Origin: Rutstroemia sp. NJR-2017a BVV2
Taxonomy: Eukaryota; Ascomycota; Leotiomycetes; Helotiales; Rutstroemiaceae
Reading direction: 5' to 3'
DNA length: 64,000 nt
NCBI GenBank assembly: GCA_002946415.1
Contig: NJPS01000074.1
Location: forward strand, 372,001-436,000
The position numbers and the translations under genes were made by a program. The stretch's first letter is position 1. Each line of letters begins with the position of its first letter. Below the pieces are notes generated by a model. The model was not told where the DNA came from. It worked only from the letters and a program-made list of their open reading frames with translations, and did no database searches. This document shows, in pieces, positions 48,001 through 61,300 of this stretch.

Positions 48001-49160
48001 ATTATAAAAATATAATTATTTTGTTAGTTTCAAATCAGTACTTAATTTATACTAATAAATCGGAATTAATAAATCAAAAAGAAATTAGAATCGATCTAAT
48101 TCTTTTTAACTTTAATTAAGAACTAATTTAGAATTCTAATTAGAATATTAGAACTAGTTAGTTAGTTTATAATAAGGAACTAGTTGGAATAGTCGAAGAA
48201 ATTAAATTAGTAAACGAAATAACTTAAAAAAATTAAGAATTTACTATTTTTTCGAATAATCAAATTGTTTTATAAAGATTAAAATCATTTAGTAATAAAT
48301 TTAAACAAAACGAAATAATACTAATTTGCGAAGCTAGTTAAGGAATAGTTGAAAAAGAGACTAAAATCAAACTAACTTAAGTTCCAAATTATTTCGAGAT
48401 TCTAGATAACAAGATAGTTGATTTACTAATCAAATCGAGAATAAAATTAGATTCTCTAATTAATTCGATTAATTTTAATTATTTAAGAACAAAAATTAAA
48501 CAAATTAAAAATCAAAAATAATCTTAATTTCTTATTAAAACTTTAGAAACTAGTTTGTTTAGTTTAATTAGTTATTTAAAAAATTTTATATTCTTTTCTC
48601 GAAATCGAATTCAAATCCGAAATATAATTAAAAAAGCTATTATTAATATCTTCTTCTAGTTGAAAATTAGATATAGATATTTAAAATTATATTTATATTT
48701 ATTAGAATATACTAGTAATAATAAATATATTTATAAATTTAAAGAGATTTTTAAATATCTACTTTTAAATTATTCTTTTTTTAATTTAACTCGAAGTAAA
48801 CTAAAAGATAAACTAGTTATAAATTATTTATTATTTCTACTTTTTTTTTATACTAATTCCGGAATCGAAGCTAGTATCGCTTATTTAAACAAGATAAATA
48901 TCTATATTCGAAAATATTATTTAGTTTATAAGTTAAAAATAATTAAATCAGAATTTCTTTAGTTTTATTAAATTTTCATTTTTCTATTTTATTTATTTTT
49001 ATTATCTAGAATTAGTTTCTTATTATCTCTTAATATTATTAGATTTAAATATATTTAAAATATTATTACTTAGTTACTAATAACTAGCTATTAATTGATT
49101 TACTTTAATCTTAAATATAAAAAGATTGTTAAAATAATAAATCAATTAATTAATTAATAT
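45022..49160 (+). mobile_element. Tad1-like LINE copy D, 5'-truncated
   Basis: It aligns with copy B from about position 37.54 kb of that copy (just before the endonuclease region) to the tail, about 4.1 kb. Reverse transcriptase (YIDN), RNase H and the terminal knuckle can be traced. The start within ORF1 is typical of incomplete target-primed reverse transcription. It begins directly after the tail of copy A and ends with AATCAATTAATTAATTAA, a mutated AATC tail. Heavily RIP-damaged. Confidence 0.8.
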
Positions 49161-49339
49161 CTTAAATATAATATTGATTTTATTCGAAACTATTATATAT
49201 TTAATATAATCTATTTCTTTTATTTAGTATATATAAATTAATATAAGAAATTATATAAAATACTTTAATTTCTATATTCAATTTATAAATATATTTATAT
49301 TTTATATTTGAAAAAGGTTTTCTATTATATAATATATTT
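49161..49339. other. AT-rich spacer
   Basis: About 180 bp of AT-rich sequence between the LINE tail and the 5' LTR of Gypsy-2. Nothing recognisable. Confidence 0.5.
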
Positions 49340-49480
49340 TGATAGATATTGATATAGCAAATATAATTAGTAAGTAGTAATATTAATACTATCTCTAGTA
49401 TACAAGATATTTATAGTATAGTTTAGTTAGCTTCAATCAATCAGTTTCCTCTTTATTATTATATCTTAATAGATCTACCA
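49340..49480 (+). repeat. 5' LTR of Gypsy-2
   Basis: It begins TGATAGATATTGATATAGCA and ends AGATCTACCA, and aligns with 58201-58338 and with the solo LTR at 29634-29775. Ends are set by the alignment. Confidence 0.7.
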
Positions 49481-52400
49481 ATTAGTAGTAATATCTAGTA
49501 AAAGTGATTTTTCTTTTTACTTCTAACTATTCTCTTTTATTAGAGATATTAGATCTATTCTAGGATTAATCTAGATCCTCTGATAAATTCCTTTGAATAC
49601 TAATATCGATATTATCGATATATTATATCGATTGTTTCTATAATCAAGTTACTTATATCAATTAGATAGTTACAGTCTATCGATATAACCAAATCCGGAG
49701 TATTTATATCTTGGTTAGTTCTTATTTTAACAAAATTAGTAGTTTCCTAAATAGAGTTAAGTTAGAAACTTTAGTTATTCTATCTTCTTAAGAAATACTT
49801 TTTATTATTATTATTATCTTTCTTCATCTTTTTTCTATCTTTATTATCTTTTTTCTATCTTCAATATCTCCTTTTTATTATTATTATTATTTCTATAATC
49901 GTCTTAAAGACTTAATATAATTATCTTAACTTGAGAAACTATATTTTTTATTATCTCTATAATAGGAAATCTATAGTTTATAGATTAAATCTAAGAATTA
50001 TAATTTTTTATCGACTTTAGATACCTTTTTATAAAGATTATTAATTAGTAAGTATAAAAGATAATCAAATTTTTGTTAGCTATAAAAGTAATACTAATAA
50101 GATAGTTTAGTTTAGATACCGACAAACTAATATTACAAGAAAAAAGATTTATTATAACTATCTATCAAACTTATTTACAAAGCTTTATTATAGATCTAGA
50201 TTTCCTAGTAAGTTAGATAGTAAATAAAGTAGAGATTAGAAAGATATTTAATAAATTCGCTATAGATTTATATTTCCTAAGAAAGAATTATCCGGCTATT
50301 TTGGGAAACCAAGTCTTAATAGAATATATCAGAATAATACTATTTTTATTAATGGTTTTAGTAGAATAATCTAAGAAACAATATCAATTTACTAGATTTT
50401 CATCTCTTTTCTTTCTAATTAGTACTAGAAATAGTAATAATAACGAAAGTTTAGCTAAGATTATAATTCCAGATATATTTCCAATATAGATAGTTTCTTT
50501 GATAGAAATCGATATTAATACTAATAATATCAACCAAATTGGTTTATCTTTGGGAATATTATAGAATAATATTTCGATTACTATCTCCAAAATAAATAGT
50601 TATAAGGAAAGAAATACTATAGTATCAGAAAGAAATAATAGAAGATCTTTCAGATTAAGAGAAGAAAATATAGTATATATTATAGAGATAATAGTATAAT
50701 AACTTCGATCAAAATAGATAAACTTATTTTTGAATATTCTATATCTAGAGTTATTGATAATAATAGTAATATCTTAAAGAAACTTGAAGATAGATAATAT
50801 TAGATATTTTAACTTATAAAGAGATAATCTCAAAAATACTAAAATTATTATATTAGATAAAGTTATTATATATATAGATATATTTGCTTTTATAACTTAG
50901 TTATAATATCTATTATATATAGATTATATAGTAATAGTATAAAGAGTATTTTCTAACTATCTTAAAAACAAAGTCTATATATAGATATTTATAAAACTTA
51001 TCGATATAGAATAGAAGCTATATATTATAATAAAGATAGAAACTTTATATAAACTATTAGAAAATCGTTTCTAAATCTATCTAGATATTATATTAGCAAA
51101 TCTGGTATTACTCAAATATATAATTGATAATATATATAATAAGAAAATAATATAGAGCTTTACTAATATTATATTCTATAATATTAAAGCTACTAACTTT
51201 ATAAGTAAATATAACTAGTTGATAATAATATAAAATAAACTATTACCAGATTTCCAATTATATATTATATATCTTTAACCTATAATAATACTAGCCTAAT
51301 TTATAAAAGATATAAATATAAAAATATCTATTTTTCAACTTTTTATTAAACAAATACCAAAATACAATTAGTAATATTAGTAATAGTAATAATATTAATA
51401 ATAATATTGCTCGAATTAAATCTATTAATAGAATTAGTAGAACCAATAATACTAAGGATTTCTATAATAAAGATATTACTAAAGTAATTATAGAAATAGT
51501 TATTAGATATATAGCTAGTAGTTAAATATAACTAATATATCTAAATCTATCAAAACCAAATCTAAAGAAGAATAAAATAACTATTAATATCTTTTTCGAG
51601 ATAATAAAAATAGATATCTGATAAAGGATAGATATCAATTCTATTAATAGAAAGTATATAATATAATAGTAAATAAAGAGACTTTTATTATATAAGATGA
51701 TTATTAGCTAATCGAAGAAAATATCTATATTTAGAAAGATAATCCTGATTCTTATAATAATTATAATATCTTTTCTAGTTTTAACAATTTCAGTATTAAT
51801 AAAGATCTTATAGATAAACTATTAATCAATTTCATTATAATCAATAATATAAATCTATTATATCTAATACTAATAGATAAATATAAATACTAAAGATATA
51901 AAGAAGTTTTCTTTTCAAATAATAATTTATTTCGATATTTGATAGAAGTTTATTATATATTAGCTATAGTAGATATATTTATAAATATAAACTTTAGTAA
52001 ACTAAACAAGGTATTATTAACTAATAATTATATTAGTCGAAATATTAGGATAAAAGGTAAAATAAGTATTATAATATTATCTACTTCTTAATTTATAGAT
52101 TTTATTATAAATTCAGTAATATAAACTGATACTAGATTCAGATATTATAGATAATATTATATTACTATCTATATATATTTCAATACTAATAATATAGATT
52201 TATCGAAAATATATCTTAATTTAGAATTATAACTAATAATAATAGATAAAGGTTAGATATTAGAATATAATCTAAATATAGATATTTGGATAAAAGTTAT
52301 TTTAATTAAGATAGGAGATATTAAAGATATCGAAATCTAATTATTATAATATATAATTAATATCTTTATATTACTAGAGATAAAGAATAAATAAATTATA

Positions 52401-55400
52401 ATAGTATATTTCTATAGAGAGATCTATTTAATTAATATTATACTTTTAATAAATATAATTATAGGTAATAATATACTAGTTATAGAAGATATCGATATTA
52501 TTATATTAAAGAGAATAATATATATTAATAGTTATAATATAAATATTGATATCAAGATCGTTTTAAGAGATAAAGTATAGATACTAAAAATAATATAGAT
52601 ATTAGAGATAATATAGATCGATCTAGGATAAACTAAAACAATCCAAATATATTATATATCAATTTATAAAAACGGATTTATATTTTTTGAATTAGAAGTT
52701 TTTTTATTATTATTCTTTATATATATTACAAATACTAACCTAATATAAATAATAGTAAAGAACAATTTTTTATATTAGATATAATTTAATAAAGAGATTA
52801 TTATAAGTTATATATCTAAATTCGATTTCGATAAAGTATATTAGATTATAAATAATATAATAGAGATTATAGAACTAGTAATTCGAACTTTTCTATAATT
52901 AGAGAGAGAGAGTTTTATAATCTCTTTAATTTCAGAAATATATTATAATAGTAATACTATAATTTATAGAATATCTAAAGTAGTTAAATAATTCTAATAA
53001 CTACTAGATACTTTCTCTATTTTATTATAGAATAATATTGGTTTTGTAAAGATATTACTAGAATAATAAATAATAATAGAACTCTATTCTAATTAAGTAG
53101 ATAAATTAAGTAGTTATATTAAATATTATCTATTTATATAAAAAGATAAAGAAGTTATTAAAAAAGTATTTATAGAACTAAAGAAATAGAAGTAATTAGA
53201 ATATATTACAAAACTAATATCTTTTATTTTTCCGATATTTATAATATAGAGATATCTATTATAAAAAAATCTAAAGTTGAGGATTATAATTGATATCTAT
53301 AAACTAAATCAGATTATAATATTAAATATATACTTAATATCTTTATAATTAGATATTCTAGAAATACTATAGAAATATCAATATATTATAATAGTAGATT
53401 ATATAATCTTTTTCTTCTAATAGCAAATATATCTCTCTTTAAAATAATATTTTATTATAGTAATATACTTAAGCTAATATATTTTCAATTATATCTTTAT
53501 AGGATTTAGAAATACTTTTATATATATCTAATAGTAGATAGATATTATTCTAGATAACTTCAAAGAGTTTACTAAGATATATATAAATAATATTATTATC
53601 TTTAACAAAACTCTAATAGAATATTTCCATTATATCAAATAAATCTTATCAAGATTTATCTAGTATAATATTGTTATTAAGAAATCAAAATACTTTTTTA
53701 GATATCTTTTAGCTATAGTATTAGATTATAAAATTGATAATCTCGGAATATCTATTATTTAGAAATATCTTATAACTATCAAAAAGATATTATTCCTAAA
53801 GAACTTATTTAATCTAAAGTAATTTTTAGAGATTACTAACTATCTAAAATAATTTGTTAAAAATTATATAAATATTATCAATCTTCTATAGAAATATAAA
53901 ATAACTTTACTTAAAATAATATTCTATAATAAGTAAATAAGAAAAAACTTTATATTATAGAAACAAATTATAATATCTTTAATAACAAAATTAGTAATCT
54001 TTATATAGATCAAGAAGATATTAATAGAATAGTAGATACTAGTTTATTATAATTTACTATAATCACTCTTTATTAATTTCGATATATTCAAAATACAAGA
54101 TATTGAAATAATAGTATATTATATAAAAGAAGATACTATTTTAAAAAAACAATTACTATATATATCTATTAAACCGATAATATTTCTATCTAAATAATTA
54201 TAAGATATAGAAACTAAATACTAACTATTGAAGCTAGAAATAATAAATCTAGTATAAGGAATAAAGAAGATATTAATAATAATTCTGAATAATAAAAAGT
54301 CTCTAGTAATTATCTATATAAATTATAATTTATTGATCAATATCTTATAGAAGTCGGATATTAATATAATAATATCTACTATAAAATAGAACCTAAAGCT
54401 AATATTTATAATTTAGTTTCTATTATATTATTTAATATTAGTTAAATATAAAATAGATAAAGATAATACTATTCTAGATATATTATTATAATTATATTAT
54501 AAAGAGAATAAAGATAATATTAGTAGATAAAAAGAGAGCAAACTAGATATTTTATTTATAGAAGCAATTCTATAATTAGAATATCCTTTATATATATTTA
54601 TAACAATTCTTATAGAGATATCTAAAGATTTTTATAATAAGTTTCTCGAAAGTTATAAAACCGATAAGAAATAGATCAAAATAGTTTATATAGTTAAGGA
54701 TAATATATAATTTGAAAAGAATATAATAATATTACTTTTCGAATTTTGATAAGATCTACTTTACTAGATAAACTAGAATAACTATTATATATAACTATAT
54801 ATATTAAGTAATATAGTAAAGAAAGTCTTCGATTTATTATATAGAAATAGTTATCTAAAATATACTAAGTTCAGAAATCTTATTAATAAAAACTTCTATA
54901 TTATAGATATTAGTAAAATAATATATAACTATCTTAGATATTATCTCTAATACTAATAATATTAAACTAAGTACTATAAATCTTATAACTTATTATAATC
55001 TATATTAGTATTACTAATATCTTTCTATATAATTATAATCGACTTTATTCTTATTTTATTTATAATTACTAATAGAGATAATATTATTATAACTACTATA
55101 GATAAATTTATCAAAAAGGTAAATCTAATATTAAAAAGAAATATTTGGATAATAAAAGAATAAGAAATAATTCTAGTAATAAAGTTATTAGATCTAGACT
55201 AAAATCTACTCAAAGTTATTATTAGTAATAGAAATTCTAAATTTCTATTAGAGATATAGAAAACGATTTTCGATATTCTCGGAATAAAGTTATTATATTT
55301 AATAATATATTATATACAAATAGATAGTTAATTAGAGATAACTAATTAGATAATAGAAATAGAATTTTATTATTATCTAGTAGTTATAGAGGATATAAAC

Positions 55401-58200
55401 TAGTAACTATCGATATTACCAAAATTATAGTTTATATTTAATAATTCCTTTTTGGTTTTATTAAGGAAATTACTTAATGAAAATCTATATAGATTTTCAT
55501 CTAATAATATAATATAGCTTATTAATATATAAATAAAAGATCTAGATAATATATTTTCTAAGATCGATATTATAGATATAATTACTTTTATATTTATCAA
55601 AGTAAAAGAAATATATAATAAGAAATATATCTTAATCTTTTTCGAGCTAAGAGATCTAGTTTTCTTATAGATTAATAAAGATTATAAAGTATTTATATTA
55701 AATATAAAAAGATCGATAGATAAAAAGTTAGATTCTTTATAATTATTAAATATATCGAGCAATTAATATATAAATTGGATTTACTAGATAAATAGTATAT
55801 TTACTTAGTAATCTTTATAATATATCTAGAATTAATACTAATAAGGACCGATCTTTTTGAATAATCTTATTCTTTCAATTTTAATATAATTATAGTCGAA
55901 AGATATAAAGAATATAAAGTCGAGAGAATATTATAGAAATATATAACTTCTATAAAACTAGTTAGATATCTAGTTCGATAAAAGAGATATAAACTAGAAT
56001 TTAATTAATAGTTTTCAAAAAAATATATAAACTATAATAAAGATCTTATCGAAATATATAAGAAGTTAATAGTAGTAATATCAGAAATATTACTTTATCG
56101 ATAGCAATATTAGAATTTCTAGTAATTATAGAATAATATATTAATTATACCGATACTATTTATAAATCGAATTTTCCTTTATTTTTTATTTTATCGTGTT
56201 TTTATATTGTTACCTAAGAAATATATTATAATATAAAGTTATTATAATAATACTTTATTAGTTACTTTTCTTGTTTTTATATTATATTTAGTATCTTATA
56301 ATAATATTTATCTAGAATTAATAACTACAAATATATATAAAATATAATATTCTAGTATTATTATTAACGAAGATAAACTTATAATACTATTATTATTATT
56401 AAGAAAATAGTATTATTACTAATATAATTCTTTAGCTAAAATAATATCGATAATAGATCGAAATAAATTTCTAGAACAAACTATAAATTCTTCTTTATAT
56501 CCAGAATCCTTATTATTCTAATCTAAAGATAGTATAAATATTTCTGGAATATTAACTACTTTATATAACTAGGATATATAAATATTATTATTATAATTAA
56601 TATAAAGTATTATAGAGATAATATCTAAAGTATTATCTCTAAAATCCGATAATCTCAATAATAGTAAATATATATTAATATAACTTAATAAGAAAAAAAC
56701 GATTATTATAATAATCTAAACTAGCTCAAAAATATATAACTTTATAAAATATTATAGAATAGTTTTTATTATAATATATAACTTAGATATAGTAGATAAT
56801 ATATAAAATAAAATCAAGAATTTGAAAATTACTATAATTATAAAAAAGTAATAGAAACTATAATATATTAACTAGATTCCAAATAGTAGTAATAGTAATT
56901 ATAATAATTTAGTTATATAATTTAGATATAATCTATCTATTATATCAATACTAACTTCTAAGTTTATATATAATATTAAAGATATAAATAATATATTAGC
57001 TAATATATTTCTATTAACTTTGGTAATTATAACTATACTTAATATACTAATTATAATATCAATAAAATAAGTTCTTTTTCTAAATACTTTTGGTTTAGAT
57101 AATATATCCTTTATAGATATTATATAGTTTGGATAGTTAGTAATAATCTTACAAAATATAATAATTATAATAATAATAGAATATAATAAAGATAACTAAT
57201 TTGTTCTTTATAATAGATATAGATATAAAACTTATAACTAACTAATTTATATCTTTATTCTTTATATAGTAGATATCAGATATAAAACCAACTAATATCT
57301 TTCAATTATATAGAACTTCTTAATATATATTTAATATAGTAACTTGATATTCGATTTAGAGATATTCGGCTAATAGAAATCTAAGTTCTTAGATAGAACT
57401 ATCTATATTTGATACTATATAATAGCCGAGTTACCTAATAATAATAATAAGATAGAGATACTATTAAAGAAGAAAATATTACTAATTATATTAATCAAAT
57501 TGCAAAAAGAGAAAGATATCGATAAAAATATAGAAAACGAAGATAATATAAATATATTAAGTAATATATCAATATAATATATACTAGTTATCGAGAAAAT
57601 TAAAATATTCAACTTTTTTAATAAATCTAAGAAAATCTAGAAAGAACTTCTAAAAGTTAAAAAAACCGAAGTTATTAGTACTACTATATTTATTCTATAA
57701 CTTTATATTTAGTATATAATAATATAAAAATATATTATCAATATCACTAATATCCAATCAATAATTAGAATATATATTATAAATTTGAGAAGTTATTTCG
57801 AAGAAGGGAATATATTTATAAGAGAATAATTACTTATTATATATAATAATCTCGATAAGAATTTAAGGAACTTAGAGAGATTTTTTATTATCGATATAGT
57901 AGCTAAAGAAGAAATCGAAAAGATAATAGAAATAGATAAATTATTAGATATTATCGATATCAAAATATCTAGATATAGTAATATTTATAAAGATCTATAT
58001 CGATTTTAATATAGATTTCAGTAGTTTAGTTTACTTTTGTATTTATAATATAGAAATAGTAAAGAAAATAAACTAATAAAATAAAGATAAAGAAGATAAT
58101 ATCAATATATATATTATATAATAATAACAAATTATAATTAAAGAGATATTAATACTTTATTAGATAACTTATTGAAGATATCGATACTTTTTAGAAAAAG

Positions 58201-58338
58201 AGATAATTAATATAACAAATATAGTTAATAAATAGTAATATCGATATTATTTCTAGTATATAAAGTATTTATAATATAACTTAGTTAACTTTAATCAATT
58301 AGCTTCTTCTTTATTATTATATCTTAACAGACTTACTA
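58201..58338 (+). repeat. 3' LTR of Gypsy-2
   Basis: It begins AGATAATTAATATAACAAAT and ends AGACTTACTA, where the terminal CA has become TA and the initial TG is altered. It differs from the 5' LTR at many sites, mostly A/T against G/C in the solo copy. Confidence 0.7.
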
Positions 58339-61300
58339 GATATTAAATCTCAAATTTATTTATAATATTAAGAATTTAAAAAATAAAAGATTTTTTATAT
58401 TTATTAATTTAATAAATAATTTAGATAAAAAATCTCAAAAAAATAAATATATTAAAAATAATGAAGATAAAGAATTAAATTTATAAATAGATTATTAAAT
58501 AATTATTTATATATACAAAATTAAAAATATTGAATTTATTAAATTTATTAAATATAAATTTTTTATATTATATTTAATTTAATATTTCAAACTAATATTA
58601 AATTATATTATATAATCTTTTTATATTTTATTTTATTTAGTTATTATAATAAACCTTTAATAATAAAGTATATTTAGCTTTATAATTAATAATTAAAAAA
58701 CTAAGAGAACTCTGAAATTAGAAAATTTTAAATATAGAAGATTAATTATATATAGAATATATAGTATATTAATATTATAATGATTTAGATAAAGAATTTG
58801 ATTAAATAAACTTCAAATAAGAAACTAACTTTAAATTACTTTTATAAAGTTCGTTATATTATTCTCTTCTCTAAATAAATTTATTCTCGAATATTATTAT
58901 CTTAACTAAAAACTGATAATTAATATTAATTAAATAAATATAGAATAAGAAGTATATTAAAGAAATAAACTAAAGAATATATATCTTTAAGCTAGTATTA
59001 TTAAGTAATTATTATTTATATATTTATAATCCTTTTTTCTATTCTAGAATAATTATAGTTATTTAGATAAGAAAATAGATAGATTAAGAAATATTGGATT
59101 CTCCAAATAGAAATTATATAATTTATATAATATTATCTTCAAATTAGAAGTTTTATACTAAGTTAGATCAATATTATAATTAAGTTAAGAAATATAATAT
59201 TCTAGAAATCTATAATATTTTCTATAAATAAATATTTTATCAACTTTGTATTTGTTAATATTTATAATATTAAATAGTAATAAGGATTTATTATATTAAT
59301 TAAATAATAGATTATTAGTAGTTTTATATAATTTATCTACTAAGAATATATTATAGATATATATTATATTAAATAGTTTCAAATAGAATAAATAACTTAT
59401 TTGCTTAAATATCTTGAAATATCTATTTATAAAATAATTAAACTTTCTTGATAATTACTATATCGGGAGATATTATATATCTAGTTATATATAATTATTT
59501 ATATCGAAATCAATAGATCTTCGATATATATTAATTATTTTAGATATATAGTTTTATATTTTTTATATAATAAAGTATATATATTTAAGTATTTTATAAT
59601 TATAATAAATATAGATATAGATATTATCTATATTAAAATTATCAATTATAGAATAATTTGTTTATCAACTTTATAAAACTCTAAGAATATATTTATAAAA
59701 TATTTCGAAAAATAGGAAGTTTCTAAATAATAAATATAGAAATATTAACTAGATATAATCTATTATAGAAAGATATTTTAACTAATTATCTTAATAGTAA
59801 TTAACGAAAAATCTTAAATACTTTTATAAATACTAATTATAAATTTCTATTTAACTATCTATTTATAAATAGTTTATAATAAAGAATTTAGTATTTATAT
59901 CTAGAATACTATTGAATTTTTTCTAGAAAAAGAAGATAAACTAAGAATTATAATTTAATAATATAATAGTTGATAGATTATAATATTAGTAAATATATAT
60001 CAAATATAGTTTGGTTTATTTCTATATATTAGTAGTTTTATAATAGAGAATAATAATAACTTATTTATTTAGATAATCGATAATAACTAATATATTATCA
60101 AATCTATATTTATCTTTATTAAAGTTATAATAGTTTATAGTAATATATTCCCAAATATATATAGAGATAAATAAGAAATATAGCAAACTAGATATTTTAT
60201 TTTTAAATATTAAACTATAATAGTAAATATAACAATTATATATATAAATAATAATATTGTTTTGAAAACTATATTAATAATACTAATAGATAAGTAATAA
60301 GATAATCTTTCGAATACCAAAATATATAATTATTATAAAGTTATAAACTTTGTAAATTAAAAAGATATATAAATTAGTTATATTAAAGATAATTAGATAA
60401 TCTTTATAAAGTAAAAAGCTATTTTATATAGAAAACTTAGCTTAATTAATAATTGATATAATTTTTAATAATTATAAATTTTTCATTTCTTGATTTATTT
60501 ATAACATATATATAATAAGAATTAATTAATTTGATATATTATATAGCTTAGATAACTAAAAGTTAATTTCACAAAAGTAAATATATATTTATATAATAAT
60601 TATCTAAAAATTCAATTACTTTTTCTTTATTAATTATTATATTCTTTTCTCTTTTTTAGTTTTATTCTAAAAATCTAATTTATCTATTTTATAAATTAAA
60701 ATATTAATTAGAAGAATTTGTTTTCCAGAATAGTATATAATTAAGAAATAATAATCAATAAATAATTTAGTCTAGTATACTTCACAAATATTAAAAGATT
60801 TAGTTAATATAAAATATTCTAGTATTTTATAGTTAATATAAATATATATTTAGTAAAAGATATTAATTAGCTCGATATATTAATTTGTAAATAATTTAAT
60901 AATAGTTAGTATTTCCTTATTATATATTTTATAATTAAGTTCTACTATTTATATAGTTTTTGAAAGATAAATAATAAATAGATAATTATCTTTATATTTC
61001 TATAAAAATATATTAGTTATTACTTTATCTAATATATTGGTTTCAAATATATAAAGAAATATATAATTATAATATTTAAACAAAAGAATAAAGATTAATA
61101 TCTTTTTTAGTATATTAAATATTTATTAATAATTTTCGTCGAAATCAAATCGAGTTCTAATTTAGATTAGATTAATTAAGGATTTTATAATTAGATCAAA
61201 ATTATAGAAATCTAAAAAAAATTAAATATCTTTTATAATATTAAAGTATTATTAGTTTTATATAATAATAACTTTTTCTAGATCTATTTCAATATCTTTA

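Larger units (their letters stand above)
49340..58338 (+). mobile_element. Ty3/Gypsy element Gypsy-2 with short LTRs, RIP-damaged
   Basis: About 9.0 kb, bounded by two LTRs of about 140 bp. On the plus strand, reverse transcriptase is recognisable at about 53300-53850, with the active-site box reading YINN (53580-53591) for YxDD and a downstream FHYIK...SRF and KKSKYFFRY segment as in fungal Gypsy elements. Integrase is traced at about 54850-55650, including IDFILILF and TTIDKFIKK near 55030-55130. Upstream about 3.8 kb should contain gag and protease but I could not assign them. About 2 kb between integrase and the 3' LTR (56.2-58.2 kb) is also unassigned. No intact frame remains. Confidence 0.8.

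Noticed and set aside
50384..57612. Small minus-strand frames in Gypsy-2 (50384-50590, 55400-55600, 57415-57612) as genes
   Set aside because: They are Ile/Leu/Ser-rich products of AT-rich DNA without motifs, antisense to the element.
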